DNA of 64,000 nt. Source: Streptomyces klenkii. Its GTDB lineage: Bacteria > Actinomycetota > Actinomycetes > Streptomycetales > Streptomycetaceae. The notes beneath the pieces are model-generated. The model was not told where the DNA came from. It saw only the letters and a list, made by a program, of their open reading frames with translations, and did not search any database. Below are positions 1 through 8,020 of the stretch, one piece after another (position 1 is the stretch's first letter; every line of letters begins with the position of its first letter). Both the position numbers and the translations under genes were made by a program. The stretch covers positions 186,001 through 250,000 of the forward strand of contig NZ_RBAM01000003.1 in assembly GCF_003626645.1 (NCBI RefSeq). The letters are read 5' to 3'.

Positions 1-56
1 TGGAGGAGCTGCGCACCGCGCAGGCCTCCGACGCCGCCCGCGAGGCGCGCGGCTGA
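1..56 (+). CDS. C-terminal end of an unidentified protein (partial)
   Basis: Only the last 17 codons are inside the window, read in the frame starting at base 3 and ending with TGA at 54-56. The tail is charged and Ala/Arg-rich (it ends AAREARG). It runs toward pepN, and a strong hairpin follows the stop codon. There is too little sequence to name a family; the call rests on an open frame reaching the window edge and on the terminator-like structure behind it. Confidence 0.5.
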   Translation, partial: EELRTAQASDAAREARG

Positions 57-83
57 CGCCGGCCGCCGCTGGGACATTCTCGG

Positions 84-129
84 ACGCCGAAGGCTCCGCA
101 CCCTTTCCGGGGTGCGGAGCCTTCGGCGT
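84..129. terminator. Strong hairpin between convergent genes
   Basis: A perfect inverted repeat with 20-bp arms (84-103 and 110-129) and a 6-base loop lies 28 bp after the stop of the partial gene and 57 bp from the end of pepN. Its position between two converging stop codons fits a bidirectional transcription terminator. There is no U-tract, which is usual in streptomycetes. Confidence 0.75.
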
Positions 130-177
130 TCTCGGCGTTCTCGGCGTTCTCGGCGTTCTCGGCGTTCTCGGCGTTCT
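124..177. repeat. Six tandem copies of a 9-bp unit
   Basis: The unit CGGCGTTCT is repeated six times without mismatch, starting in the right arm of the hairpin at 84-129 and stopping just before the pepN stop codon. It looks like slippage expansion of the hairpin arm (the arm itself ends in the same motif), so the copy number may vary between strains. Confidence 0.9.
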
Positions 178-185
178 CGGTATGC

Positions 186-2723
186 CTACCGGCCGGCGTT
201 CCTGATACGCAGGGCGCGGCGCAGGTCGTCGAGCTCGTCGGTGAGCCGGCGGCGCAGGGCGGGGAGCGGGTCCGCGGCGGCCAGGCACTCCTCGCCGAGG
301 TCGAGGGTGCGCTGCTCGACGAGGGTGCGGGGGAAGCCGGCGGCGCCCGCGGCGGTGGCCAGGGCCGGGCCGCGGCGGGCGGCGAGGGCGACGGCTGCGG
401 GGTAGTAGCGGTCGAGGTAGGGGCGGACGAGGGCGTGCTGCTCGGGCTGCCAGAAGCCCTGGGCGGTGGCGGTGAAGAGGTAGTTGGAGAGTTCGGGGCG
501 GTGCCCGGGGTCGTACATGGCCTGCCAGGCGGCTTCCTTGGCGGCCGGGTCCGGCAGGGCGGCGCGGCAGCGGGCCGCGCCTTCCTGGCCGGTGGCGCTG
601 GGGTCGCGGGCGAGTTCGGCGTCGATGTCCTCGGTGGTGGTGGCGCCGAGGGCGGCGAGGCGGGCGAGGGCGCGCCAGCGCAGTGCGGGGTCGAGGGCGG
701 GGCCGCCGGGGACGGTGCCGTCGCGGAGCCAGGCGTGGAGGGTGTCCGGGGCGGTGGTGCTGTCGATGAAGGTGCGGACGGCCGTCAGGCGCAGGCCCTG
801 GGCGGCGGTGTCCTCGCCGCGTTCCCGGGTGCGGTCGAGGAGGTCCCGGGCGAGGGTGGTGAGGCCGGTCAGGGCCGCGGGGCGGTCGGCGGGGGTGACG
901 TAGCGGTCGGCGACCTGCCCGCGGGCGAAGGTGAGGACGGCGCCGGTGATGGCCACGTCGCTCTCGTGGGGCAGGTGGGTGCGGGCGGCGTTCAGGTAGG
1001 CGGCGGGGGTGAGTTCGCCGTCGCGGACCATGTCGCGGGCGGCGTTCCACAGGACGGCGCGGTTCAGCGGGTCGGGCAGGCCGTGCAGGGAGCGCAGGGC
1101 GGTGTCCCAGGACGCGGGGTCGAGGCGGATCTTGGCGTACGTGAGGTCGCCGTCGTTGAGGAGGAGCAGGTCGGGGCGGGTGCCGGGGAGGGACGTGGCG
1201 GGGCCTGTCTGCGGCACGTCCAGTTCGAAGCGGTCGCGGAGCGTGAGGCGGGCGGGGTCCGCGGGGTCCCGGTCGTACGCGCCGACGGCGATGCGGTGGG
1301 GGCGGGTGCCGTCCTGGCCGACGGTGAGCTGCCAATGGCCGTCGGCGTCGCCGGTCGCCGCGGTGAGGGTGTCGACGCCGCTGGTGCGCAGCCAGCGGTC
1401 CGCCCAGGCGTGGACGTCGCGGTCGGTGTGGCGGGCCAGGGAGTCGAGGAAGTCGGCGAGGGCGGCGTTGCCGAAGCGGTGGCGGGCGAAGTGGTCGTTG
1501 ATGCCCGCGAGGAAGTCCTTCTCGCCCAGCCATGTGACGAGCTGGCGCAGGGCGGAGGCGCCCTTGGCGTAGGAGATGCCGTCGAAGTTCAGGAGTGCGG
1601 AGGCGGTGTCCGGGACGGCGGCGGGGTCGGGGGCGACGGGGTGGGTCGAGGGGCGCTGGTCGGCGTCGTAGCCCCAGCCCTTGCGGGCGCAGGCGAAGTC
1701 GGTCCAGGCGCCGCCGAAGCGGGTCGCTTCCGCGAGGACCTGGTAGCCCATGTACTCGGCGAACGACTCGTTCAGCCAGATGTCGTCCCACCAGCGGAGG
1801 GTGACGAGGTCGCCGAACCACATGTGGGCCATCTCGTGGGCGATCGTCACGCCGCGGGTCTCGCGTTCGGTGTCCGTGACGGCCGACCGGAAGACGTATT
1901 CGTCGCGGAAGGTGACCAGGCCGGGGTTCTCCATGGCGCCGGCGTTGAACTCGGGCACGAACGCCTGGTCGTAGGAGTCGAACGGGTACGGCTCGTCGAA
2001 GATCTCGTGGAAGCGGTCGAAGCAGCGGCGCGTGATGTCCAGGAGCTCGTCGGCGTCCGCGTCGAGGTGCGGGGCGAGGGAGCGGCGGCAGTGCAGGGCG
2101 AACGGCAGGCCGGCGTGCTCGGTGCGGACGGTGTGCCAGGGGCCGGCGGCGAACGCCACGAAGTAGGTGCTCAGGGGCTGGGTCGTGGCGAACTCCCAGC
2201 GGCCCTCGCCTCCGGCCCCGGCCGGGTCGTTGGTACGGGTCGCCACGGCGTTGCCGAGGACGGTCCAGTGCGGCGGGGCGGTGACGGTGGCGTCGAAGAC
2301 CGCCTTCAGGTCGGGCTGGTCGAAGGACGCGAAGACGCGCTGGCTGTCGTCGAGGAACGCCTGGGTGTAGACGTACGTCTCGCCGTCGGCGGGGTCGGTG
2401 AAGCGGTGCATGCCTTCGCCCGTACGGGAGTAGCGCATGTCCGCCTCTATGAGCAGCTCGTGCTCGCCGGCGGTGAGGGAAAGGGGCAGCCGGTTGTCGT
2501 CCAGCGCGGCCGGGTCGAGGGGGCGGCCGTCGAGGACGGCGCGGCGCAGGGCGGCGGGCTTGACCTCGGCGAAGGTGTCGCCGGCTTCGCGTGCGGTGAA
2601 GCGGATGAGGGTGGTGGAGGCGAAGAGGTCGTCGCCGCGGGTGAGGTCGAGGGCGACGGTGTAACGGTGCACGTCGAGGAGGCGGGCGCGGGTTTCGGCT
2701 TCGGCGCGGGTGAGTACGGGCAT
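186..2723 (-). CDS. pepN: Aminopeptidase N (M1 family zinc metallopeptidase)
   Basis: The 845-residue protein has the full M1 layout: an N-terminal beta domain, the GAMEN exopeptidase motif at 262-266, the zinc motif HEMAH at 296-300 (ligands His296 and His300, catalytic Glu297) and the third zinc ligand Glu319 in NESFAEY, followed by the long C-terminal helical ERAP1-like domain. No signal peptide is seen, so it is expected to act in the cytoplasm, removing N-terminal residues from peptides. Length is typical of actinobacterial PepN. It is transcribed alone, with a repeat-rich gap upstream and a hairpin downstream. The ATG at 2723 gives the usual N-terminus. Confidence 0.95.
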   Translation of the reverse strand: MPVLTRAEAETRARLLDVHRYTVALDLTRGDDLFASTTLIRFTAREAGDTFAEVKPAALRRAVLDGRPLDPAALDDNRLPLSLTAGEHELLIEADMRYSRTGEGMHRFTDPADGETYVYTQAFLDDSQRVFASFDQPDLKAVFDATVTAPPHWTVLGNAVATRTNDPAGAGGEGRWEFATTQPLSTYFVAFAAGPWHTVRTEHAGLPFALHCRRSLAPHLDADADELLDITRRCFDRFHEIFDEPYPFDSYDQAFVPEFNAGAMENPGLVTFRDEYVFRSAVTDTERETRGVTIAHEMAHMWFGDLVTLRWWDDIWLNESFAEYMGYQVLAEATRFGGAWTDFACARKGWGYDADQRPSTHPVAPDPAAVPDTASALLNFDGISYAKGASALRQLVTWLGEKDFLAGINDHFARHRFGNAALADFLDSLARHTDRDVHAWADRWLRTSGVDTLTAATGDADGHWQLTVGQDGTRPHRIAVGAYDRDPADPARLTLRDRFELDVPQTGPATSLPGTRPDLLLLNDGDLTYAKIRLDPASWDTALRSLHGLPDPLNRAVLWNAARDMVRDGELTPAAYLNAARTHLPHESDVAITGAVLTFARGQVADRYVTPADRPAALTGLTTLARDLLDRTRERGEDTAAQGLRLTAVRTFIDSTTAPDTLHAWLRDGTVPGGPALDPALRWRALARLAALGATTTEDIDAELARDPSATGQEGAARCRAALPDPAAKEAAWQAMYDPGHRPELSNYLFTATAQGFWQPEQHALVRPYLDRYYPAAVALAARRGPALATAAGAAGFPRTLVEQRTLDLGEECLAAADPLPALRRRLTDELDDLRRALRIRNAGR

Positions 2724-2813
2724 GGCTTCATCCTGCCGGGTCGCCGGCGCTGTGCCGAGGCCGGATTCCGGGCCGTGCGCGTTCCCGGTGCGGACCGGGT
2801 TACGGGCGAGCCC

Positions 2814-3416
2814 GGGGGCTGAGCGCCGCCGCGGCGGGGGTGAGGGGGCGCGGATCGCCCCCTTGCCCCCGTGGCGGAGGCCGGCGGTGCCGGACCGGAC
2901 TGCCGGTCAGTCCGGCACCGCCGAAACACTCCGTGGGGGCCGAGCACCGCTGCGGCGGAAGGAGGGGGGCGCGGACCGCCCCCCTTGCCCCCGTGGCGGA
3001 GGAGAGCACGTCTCCGCAGGGCTGGTGCCCCGCGCCCTCTCCCCCGCCGCGGCGGCGAGCAACCGCCACGGCGGAGGCCGGCGGTGCCCGGCCGGGCAGG
3101 AGGTTGGTTCGGCACCGCCGAGACAGATCGTGGGGGCTGAGCGCCGCCGCGGCGGAAAGAGAGGGCGCGGACCGCCCCCTCACCCCCGCGGCGGCGGAGG
3201 GCACGCCTCCCGGCGAAGGCCGGGCGCTGCGGGGCGAGACTGGGGCCCCGCACCCTGACCCCCGCCGCAACGGCGAGCAACCGCCACGGCGGAGACCGGC
3301 GGTGCCCGGCCGGGCAGGAGGCCGGTTCGGCACCGCCGAGACAGATCGTGGGGGCTGAGCGCCGCCGCGGCGGAAAGAGAGGGCGCGGACCGCCCCCCTC
3401 GCCCCCGCGGCGGCGG
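2814..3416. repeat. Block of GC-rich palindromic repeats in a 743-bp gene-free gap
   Basis: The gap between pepN and chorismate mutase (2724-3466) holds no credible gene. It contains copies of one arm, running from TCGGCACCGCCG to CGCCGCGGCGG, at 2911-2957, 3108-3155 and 3326-3373, plus a partial copy at about 2814-2840. Each full arm is preceded by an inverted CGGCGGTGCC (2882-2894, 3079-3088, about 3297-3306), so each can fold as a hairpin. The segment 3043-3197 recurs nearly unchanged at 3261-3416, offset 218 bp. Related arms occur near 27.4 and 47.4 kb. The pepN promoter must lie in or beside this block. Confidence 0.85.
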
Positions 3417-3466
3417 CCGGCCGGTGCCGGGCTGGGCCTCGTTGGCGGGTTGCCGTGCTGGACGCG

Positions 3467-3772
3467 CTACGCGCGGGCGATCGTTTCGTGGTGGCGGATT
3501 ACCTCGGCGATGATGAAGTTCAGGAACTTTTCCGCGAACGCGGGGTCGAGCTTGGCGTTCTCGGCCAGTTCGCGGAGGCGGGCGATCTGGCGGGCCTCGC
3601 GCGCGGGGTCGGCGGGGGGCAGTTTGTGGGCGGCCTTGAGGTGGCCGACCTGCTGGGTGGCCTTGAAGCGCTCGGCGAGCATGTGGATCACCGCCGCGTC
3701 GATGTTGTCGATGCTGTCGCGCAGCCGGCCCAGCTCGGCCCGTACGGACTCGTCCATGGAACTGTTGCTCAT
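3467..3772 (-). CDS. aroQ: Chorismate mutase, AroQ class
   Basis: A 101-residue all-helical protein of the AroQ-type monofunctional chorismate mutase family of high-GC Gram-positives, converting chorismate to prephenate for phenylalanine and tyrosine synthesis. Family-type features are the opening helix with LRDSIDNIDAAVI, the second helix with RFKATQQVGHLKA, and the basic segment REARQIARLRELA. I chose the ATG at 3772; a GTG two codons upstream is possible. It lies 11 bp after the AraC-type regulator gene on the same strand, so the two may share a transcript. It has no signal peptide, unlike the secreted AroQ-gamma enzymes. Confidence 0.9.
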   Translation of the reverse strand: MSNSSMDESVRAELGRLRDSIDNIDAAVIHMLAERFKATQQVGHLKAAHKLPPADPAREARQIARLRELAENAKLDPAFAEKFLNFIIAEVIRHHETIARA

Positions 3773-3783
3773 GGCCACCGAGC

Positions 3784-4674
3784 CTATGCGGACGGACGGG
3801 GTGCGATCACCGGTGGGTGGTCCGGGTCGGGGATCCGTGCGCTCCAGCCTCCGGGCACGGCGCGGCCCTGCCGGGCGCGGAAGCGGACGGGCGCGGTGCC
3901 GACCCGGCGGGTGAAGAGGCGGCTGAAGTAGGCGGGGTCGGCGTAGCCGACGCGGCGGGCGACGGCGGCGACGGGCAGTTCGGTGGCGGCGAGGAGTTCT
4001 TTGGCGCGGCCGAGGCGGATGTTCAGGAGGTAGTCCTTGGGGCTGCAGCCGGCCCCGCGGCGTACCGCGGCGCGCAGTTCGGCGGGGGTCATGCCGTGGC
4101 GGGCGGCGTGCTGGGCGACGGTCAGCGGGAGGAAGGCGTCCTGGGCGAGTGCCTGGAGTACGGGTTCGCCGCCGGGCGTGGTGTCGGCGCGGGCGTGGCG
4201 CAGGGCGACGAGGAGTTCGTGGACGGCGGCGGACGTCTCGATTTCCAGGAGCGGGTTGCCGCGGTGCGCGGCGCGGGCGATGCGGTGGACGGCGGTGCGT
4301 GCGGCTGTGGTGTCGGTGAGGGGTACGAGGGGCCGGTGGGGTTCGATGCAGCCGAGTTCGGTGTAGGCGGCGACGGCGGGGCCGGTGAAGTCGACGAAGC
4401 TCTCGTCCCAGCCGGTGCCGTCGGCGGCGCCGTAGTGGTGGGGGACGCCGGGGGCCAGCCAGAGCAGTGCGGGGGCGGTGACCGTGCGGTGGTGGCCGTC
4501 CGGGGTGCGCAGCCATCCGCTGCCGGCGTGGATGACGACGGCGACGTGGTGGCCGAGGGTGCGGGGCCCTACGGCGGGCAGTGCGCCGTGCTGGAGGCCG
4601 ACGCCGAGGCAGACGAGGCCGAGGCGGTGGTGGACGGGGCCGGGGCTGAAGTAGCGCATCCATGTCTGGTACAT
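3784..4674 (-). CDS. AraC family transcriptional regulator
   Basis: The 296-residue protein has an N-terminal cupin-like sensor domain (about residues 25-150, with the typical APGVPHHY stretch) and a C-terminal double helix-turn-helix domain (about 185-285) ending in the AraC signature region VGYADPAYFSRLFTRRVGTAP. The ATG at 4674 has a strong AGGAGG nine bases upstream. It lies 93 bp downstream of the GH101 gene on the same strand and 11 bp upstream of chorismate mutase. By position it is the likely local regulator of the GH101 enzyme, responding to a sugar; this is inference from neighbourhood only. Confidence 0.88.
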   Translation of the reverse strand: MYQTWMRYFSPGPVHHRLGLVCLGVGLQHGALPAVGPRTLGHHVAVVIHAGSGWLRTPDGHHRTVTAPALLWLAPGVPHHYGAADGTGWDESFVDFTGPAVAAYTELGCIEPHRPLVPLTDTTAARTAVHRIARAAHRGNPLLEIETSAAVHELLVALRHARADTTPGGEPVLQALAQDAFLPLTVAQHAARHGMTPAELRAAVRRGAGCSPKDYLLNIRLGRAKELLAATELPVAAVARRVGYADPAYFSRLFTRRVGTAPVRFRARQGRAVPGGWSARIPDPDHPPVIAPRPSA

Positions 4675-4767
4675 GGGTCCCGGCCTCCTGCGGTGTCGGC
4701 GCCGTGGGCCGATCTTCGCGCATGGGGGTGTGCTTCACCAGAGTGCTGTCACGAGAGGCCGGGAGCC

Positions 4768-7700
4768 TCACCCGTCTCGTACGCCGTGAAGTTCGTACAC
4801 GGTGAAGCCGTCCAGGACGAACTCCGCCGTCCCGCTGTCGCCGGTCTTGCGCAGCCCGACCCATGCCTCGCCGGTCTCCGGCGCGGTGAATTCGTACGTG
4901 TGGGTGGCCGGGGCGTGGGCGGCGGGCAGGGGTGTGTTCCGCAGTTCGCGGCTTTCGGGTGTGTCCACGGCGGTGATCCAGGCGTACTGTCCGTCGGCTT
5001 CGTTCTCGTAGCGGAAGGCGATCCGGTAACGGCGTCCGGGCTGGAAGCGCACGGTGTGGGGGACGGTGCGGTAGACGATCCCGGTGTTCTCACCGCGGGA
5101 TTTCAGGGACTGCGTGCCGTCGATGACGTCGTCCACGGCTTTGCCGTTCCAGCCTCGCTGTGTGTACGGGGCGTGCCGCTGGGCGATGTGGGTGCGCGGG
5201 TCGGTGGCGCCGCCGGCGTCGCCTTTGACGAAGGGGCCCCAGCCTTGGGGGACGTTTTCGAAGTCCTCGTGGAGGAGTGCGCCGGGGCGTGCTGTCGCGG
5301 GCCCGGCGGGTACGACTCGCAGGGCGTCGAAGCGTACGCGGGCGCTGCCGGCGGCGGCGGTGAGCGTGAGGGTGGTGGGCCCGCCGCCCGCCGGGACGGT
5401 GAAGCGGGTGAACATGCGCTGGAAGCGGGTGCCGTGTTTGCGGTCGGCGGCGACGTGGTTGCCGGCGGTGGAGGTGTCCGTCCAGTTGGTGGCGGTGGTG
5501 CCGTCGGCGGTGCGGACGTGCAGGCCGGCCCGGCGCCGCTCCCCCGCGGTGGCGCCGACCTCGACCTGCACGGACGCGGCGTACGTGCCGGGTTTCAGCC
5601 GGGCGAGCCGCTGTCCCGCCGTGGCGGCCGCTCCGGCACGGATGACGAGCTCGTAGTCGCCCAGCGGGCTGCGTTCGACGGCGGCGGGGCCGGTGACCTG
5701 CCAGCCGTCGAGGCCGCCGGAGTGGAAGCCGGGGTCGTGCAGCGGCGTGCCTTCGCCCCATGCGGGCCGCGGGGAGCGGTCGTGGTCGCGGGTGAGGACG
5801 TAGGGCTGCCCGGGCTCGGCGTCGATGGTGACCTCGCCGCCGCGGACGGGCAGCTCGGCGGGGTCGGTGCGGCCCTGGTCGGTGAGCCGGTGGCGGACGA
5901 CCGTCGTCCGGCCGGCCCAGCCGCGCGGCAGGCGCCAGCGGGTGGTGCCGCCCGCGGGGTTGTAGTGGTAGAGCTTGGCCGGGTCGAGGGCTTCGCGCGG
6001 CTCCCAGGGCAGCAGGTACGTGCCGCCGCGGTAGACGACGCGCCCGTCGGTGGTGATGGTGCGGGTGCCGTCGGCGTCGCTGACGGCGGTGCGCGCCGGG
6101 CCCTCGAAGGTGATCTCGTGTTCGCCCCAGGTGCGGATCGGGTGTGCCTGGAGGTATTTGGCCGGGAGGTTCTCGGTCCACAGCAGGCGGTGGAAGGGCG
6201 CCCAGTCGGTCTTGCCCTGCCAGCCCTCGAAGGTGCCGAGTTTGGCCGTGCCGAGGAGGGGCCACTTGTCGGCGAAGACGTCCTTGTGGTGGTGATGGAG
6301 GAGGCGGATGAGGCGGGAGTTGATGCCGCGCGAGGTGTCGGGCCCGTAGTCGGTCTCGTTGGCCCAGTGCGCCCAGAGGCTGGAGCGTTCCAGGCCGTGG
6401 CCCCATTCGGTGGCGATCTGCCAGCCCTGGTCGCGCAGGGCGCGCTGCAGCCGGTCGGAGTTCCAGCCGGATTCGCGGAAGACGTCGATGTAGAGGGTGG
6501 TCAGGGCGGGGTCGGTCTCGGCGCGCAGCTGCCGGAAGCGGCGGACGGCGTCGCCGGAGAGGAGGTCGCGCCGGGGGTCGATCCGGTACGACTGGTCGAG
6601 CCAGTCCCACTGCCGGTCGTGGCGGTCGACGAGGGTCTCGGAGAAGGCGTGGGCGACGGGGTAGGACTCGGTGGTGTTCACGTGCACGGCGAAGTCGCTG
6701 TTCCACTTCTTTCCGGCGCGCAGGAGGGTGTTGAGGTCGGTGAGGCCGCCGGCGCGGGTGTTGTAGTGGCCGCCGTAGTCGGGGTGGGCGGAGTCGTGGC
6801 CCTCGGACTGGTAGCCCTTGAGGAGGGTGAACTGGCGCAGCCCGTCCGTGGCGAGGGCGATGCGTTTGACGTTGTCGAGGGTGGCGAGGAAGGGGTTCGT
6901 GGCCTGGCTCGCGAAGTTGAACGGGATGTGGGGGACGACGCGCAGGTGCTGTTCGGCGGCGCCGAGCGGCGCGGTCATGACGTCGCGCAGGGCGATGGCC
7001 GCGTCCTGCCAGTCGGCGCGGCCGTCGCCGTTGCGGTCGCGGGTGACGACGACGGTGGCGCGGGGCAGGGGCTCGGTGTCGGCGGTGGCGGCGCCGGCGG
7101 CCCGGTGGGTCCACTGGCCGCAGGTGATCCGGGCCTCGGTCCCGTAGGTCCGGGTGCGGGTCTGCCGCCGGAGGCGGCCGTTCTCCCAGGCGGTGGCGGC
7201 GTCCGGCCGGTCCTGGACGGTGTTGGTGTCGAGGGCGGCGGCGAGCCGGCCGGTGCTGACGACGGCGTAGGCGCAGCCGATGGGTGCCTCGTCGGCGGGC
7301 GTGTCGGGGCCGGGGCGGACGAGGGTGTCGCCGTTCTTGGCCTTGTCGAGCTGGATGCGGGCGGCGAGGAGTTCGGCGCCGGGCTGGGTGCTGCGGACGC
7401 TGAGCAGGGCGAGGCCGGGGACGCGCAGGGTGCCGATGCGCAGGGCGGGGGTGTCGGTGATGCGGGTGACGCGCCAGTCGAGGCGCGTGCCGGTGACGCG
7501 GATCTCGACGTCGATGCGCGTGCCGCCGGGGAGGGCGAGGACGTACGCGGCGCTGTCGTCGTGGACGGTGGTGGTGACGTGGGGGGTGTGTTCCTTCTCG
7601 TCCACGAGGAGGGAGGTGACGGGGTCCTCCTGGCCGTGGACGACGTCTCCGGTGGTGCGGTCGGTGTAGGAGATGACGTAGGGGAAGGCGGTGCTGACGC

Positions 7701-7851
7701 GGACGTCGAGGGCGGCGGAGCGCAGGACGGCTTCGGCGGGGGCCGCGGCGGAGGCCGTTCCGGTGAAGCTGGTGAGCGCGGCGAGCCCGGCGGCGGCGCC
7801 TGTGGTGACCACGGTGCGGCGGGTGGGGGTGTGCGGGGCGGCGGCGTCCAC
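4768..7851 (-). CDS. Secreted endo-alpha-N-acetylgalactosaminidase (GH101)
   Basis: GH101 enzymes release the Gal-beta-1,3-GalNAc disaccharide from Ser/Thr-linked mucin-type O-glycans. The start is the GTG at 7851, preceded by GAGGAGGA, giving 1027 residues. The N-terminus is a Tat-like signal (Arg11-Arg12, hydrophobic stretch, cleavage near ASA). The supersandwich and (beta/alpha)8 core follow: the probable nucleophile is Asp456 in TLYIDVF and the probable acid/base Glu482 in IATEWGHG, matching the pneumococcal D764/E796 pair in context. A DRNGDGRADW loop (about 272-281) resembles a calcium site. C-terminal beta-sandwich carbohydrate-binding regions follow the barrel. Enzyme specificity is inferred from the family. 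Confidence 0.88.
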   Translation of the reverse strand: MDAAAPHTPTRRTVVTTGAAAGLAALTSFTGTASAAAPAEAVLRSAALDVRVSTAFPYVISYTDRTTGDVVHGQEDPVTSLLVDEKEHTPHVTTTVHDDSAAYVLALPGGTRIDVEIRVTGTRLDWRVTRITDTPALRIGTLRVPGLALLSVRSTQPGAELLAARIQLDKAKNGDTLVRPGPDTPADEAPIGCAYAVVSTGRLAAALDTNTVQDRPDAATAWENGRLRRQTRTRTYGTEARITCGQWTHRAAGAATADTEPLPRATVVVTRDRNGDGRADWQDAAIALRDVMTAPLGAAEQHLRVVPHIPFNFASQATNPFLATLDNVKRIALATDGLRQFTLLKGYQSEGHDSAHPDYGGHYNTRAGGLTDLNTLLRAGKKWNSDFAVHVNTTESYPVAHAFSETLVDRHDRQWDWLDQSYRIDPRRDLLSGDAVRRFRQLRAETDPALTTLYIDVFRESGWNSDRLQRALRDQGWQIATEWGHGLERSSLWAHWANETDYGPDTSRGINSRLIRLLHHHHKDVFADKWPLLGTAKLGTFEGWQGKTDWAPFHRLLWTENLPAKYLQAHPIRTWGEHEITFEGPARTAVSDADGTRTITTDGRVVYRGGTYLLPWEPREALDPAKLYHYNPAGGTTRWRLPRGWAGRTTVVRHRLTDQGRTDPAELPVRGGEVTIDAEPGQPYVLTRDHDRSPRPAWGEGTPLHDPGFHSGGLDGWQVTGPAAVERSPLGDYELVIRAGAAATAGQRLARLKPGTYAASVQVEVGATAGERRRAGLHVRTADGTTATNWTDTSTAGNHVAADRKHGTRFQRMFTRFTVPAGGGPTTLTLTAAAGSARVRFDALRVVPAGPATARPGALLHEDFENVPQGWGPFVKGDAGGATDPRTHIAQRHAPYTQRGWNGKAVDDVIDGTQSLKSRGENTGIVYRTVPHTVRFQPGRRYRIAFRYENEADGQYAWITAVDTPESRELRNTPLPAAHAPATHTYEFTAPETGEAWVGLRKTGDSGTAEFVLDGFTVYELHGVRDG

Positions 7852-7868
7852 TCTGTCCTCCTCCTCGG

Positions 7869-7922
7869 TACCGGTGTGCCGACGTGCTGCTGTGCCGGCG
7901 TACCGATGTACCGGTGTGCCGA
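7869..7922. repeat. 14-bp direct repeat upstream of the GH101 gene
   Basis: TACCGGTGTGCCGA occurs at 7869-7882 and again at 7909-7922, 40 bp apart, with a degenerate third copy between them. The repeats begin about 18 bp upstream of the GH101 GTG in the divergent gap shared with the VOC gene. They could be tandem regulator half-sites or simple local duplication; direct repeats about 20 or 40 bp apart are compatible with AraC-type binding, but this is not shown. Confidence 0.5.
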
Positions 7923-7985
7923 TGGCCACGGGCACACAGTGGAGGGTGGGGGCCGTGACGCCCATGGACAAAAGCGGTACGGGTG

Positions 7986-8014
7986 TTGGACTCCTGTCCG
8001 CGGCGGGGCAGGAT
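7986..8014 (+). promoter_or_regulatory. Candidate promoter for a leaderless VOC transcript
   Basis: TTGGAC at 7986-7991 and CAGGAT at 8009-8014 are separated by 17 bp. The -10-like hexamer ends only six bases before the ATG at 8021 and no Shine-Dalgarno sequence is seen, which together suggest transcription starting at the start codon. Confidence 0.45.
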
Positions 8015-8020
8015 CGATTC

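Noticed and set aside
124..177. Tandem 9-bp repeat considered as a CRISPR-like or coding repeat
   Set aside because: There are no spacers, the unit is far too short, and it lies between two stop codons.
2447..3358. Several open frames across the repeat block upstream of pepN
   Set aside because: Their products are Pro/Arg/Gly-rich translations of the repeated palindromes, present in several frames at once, with no codon-position bias of a real gene.
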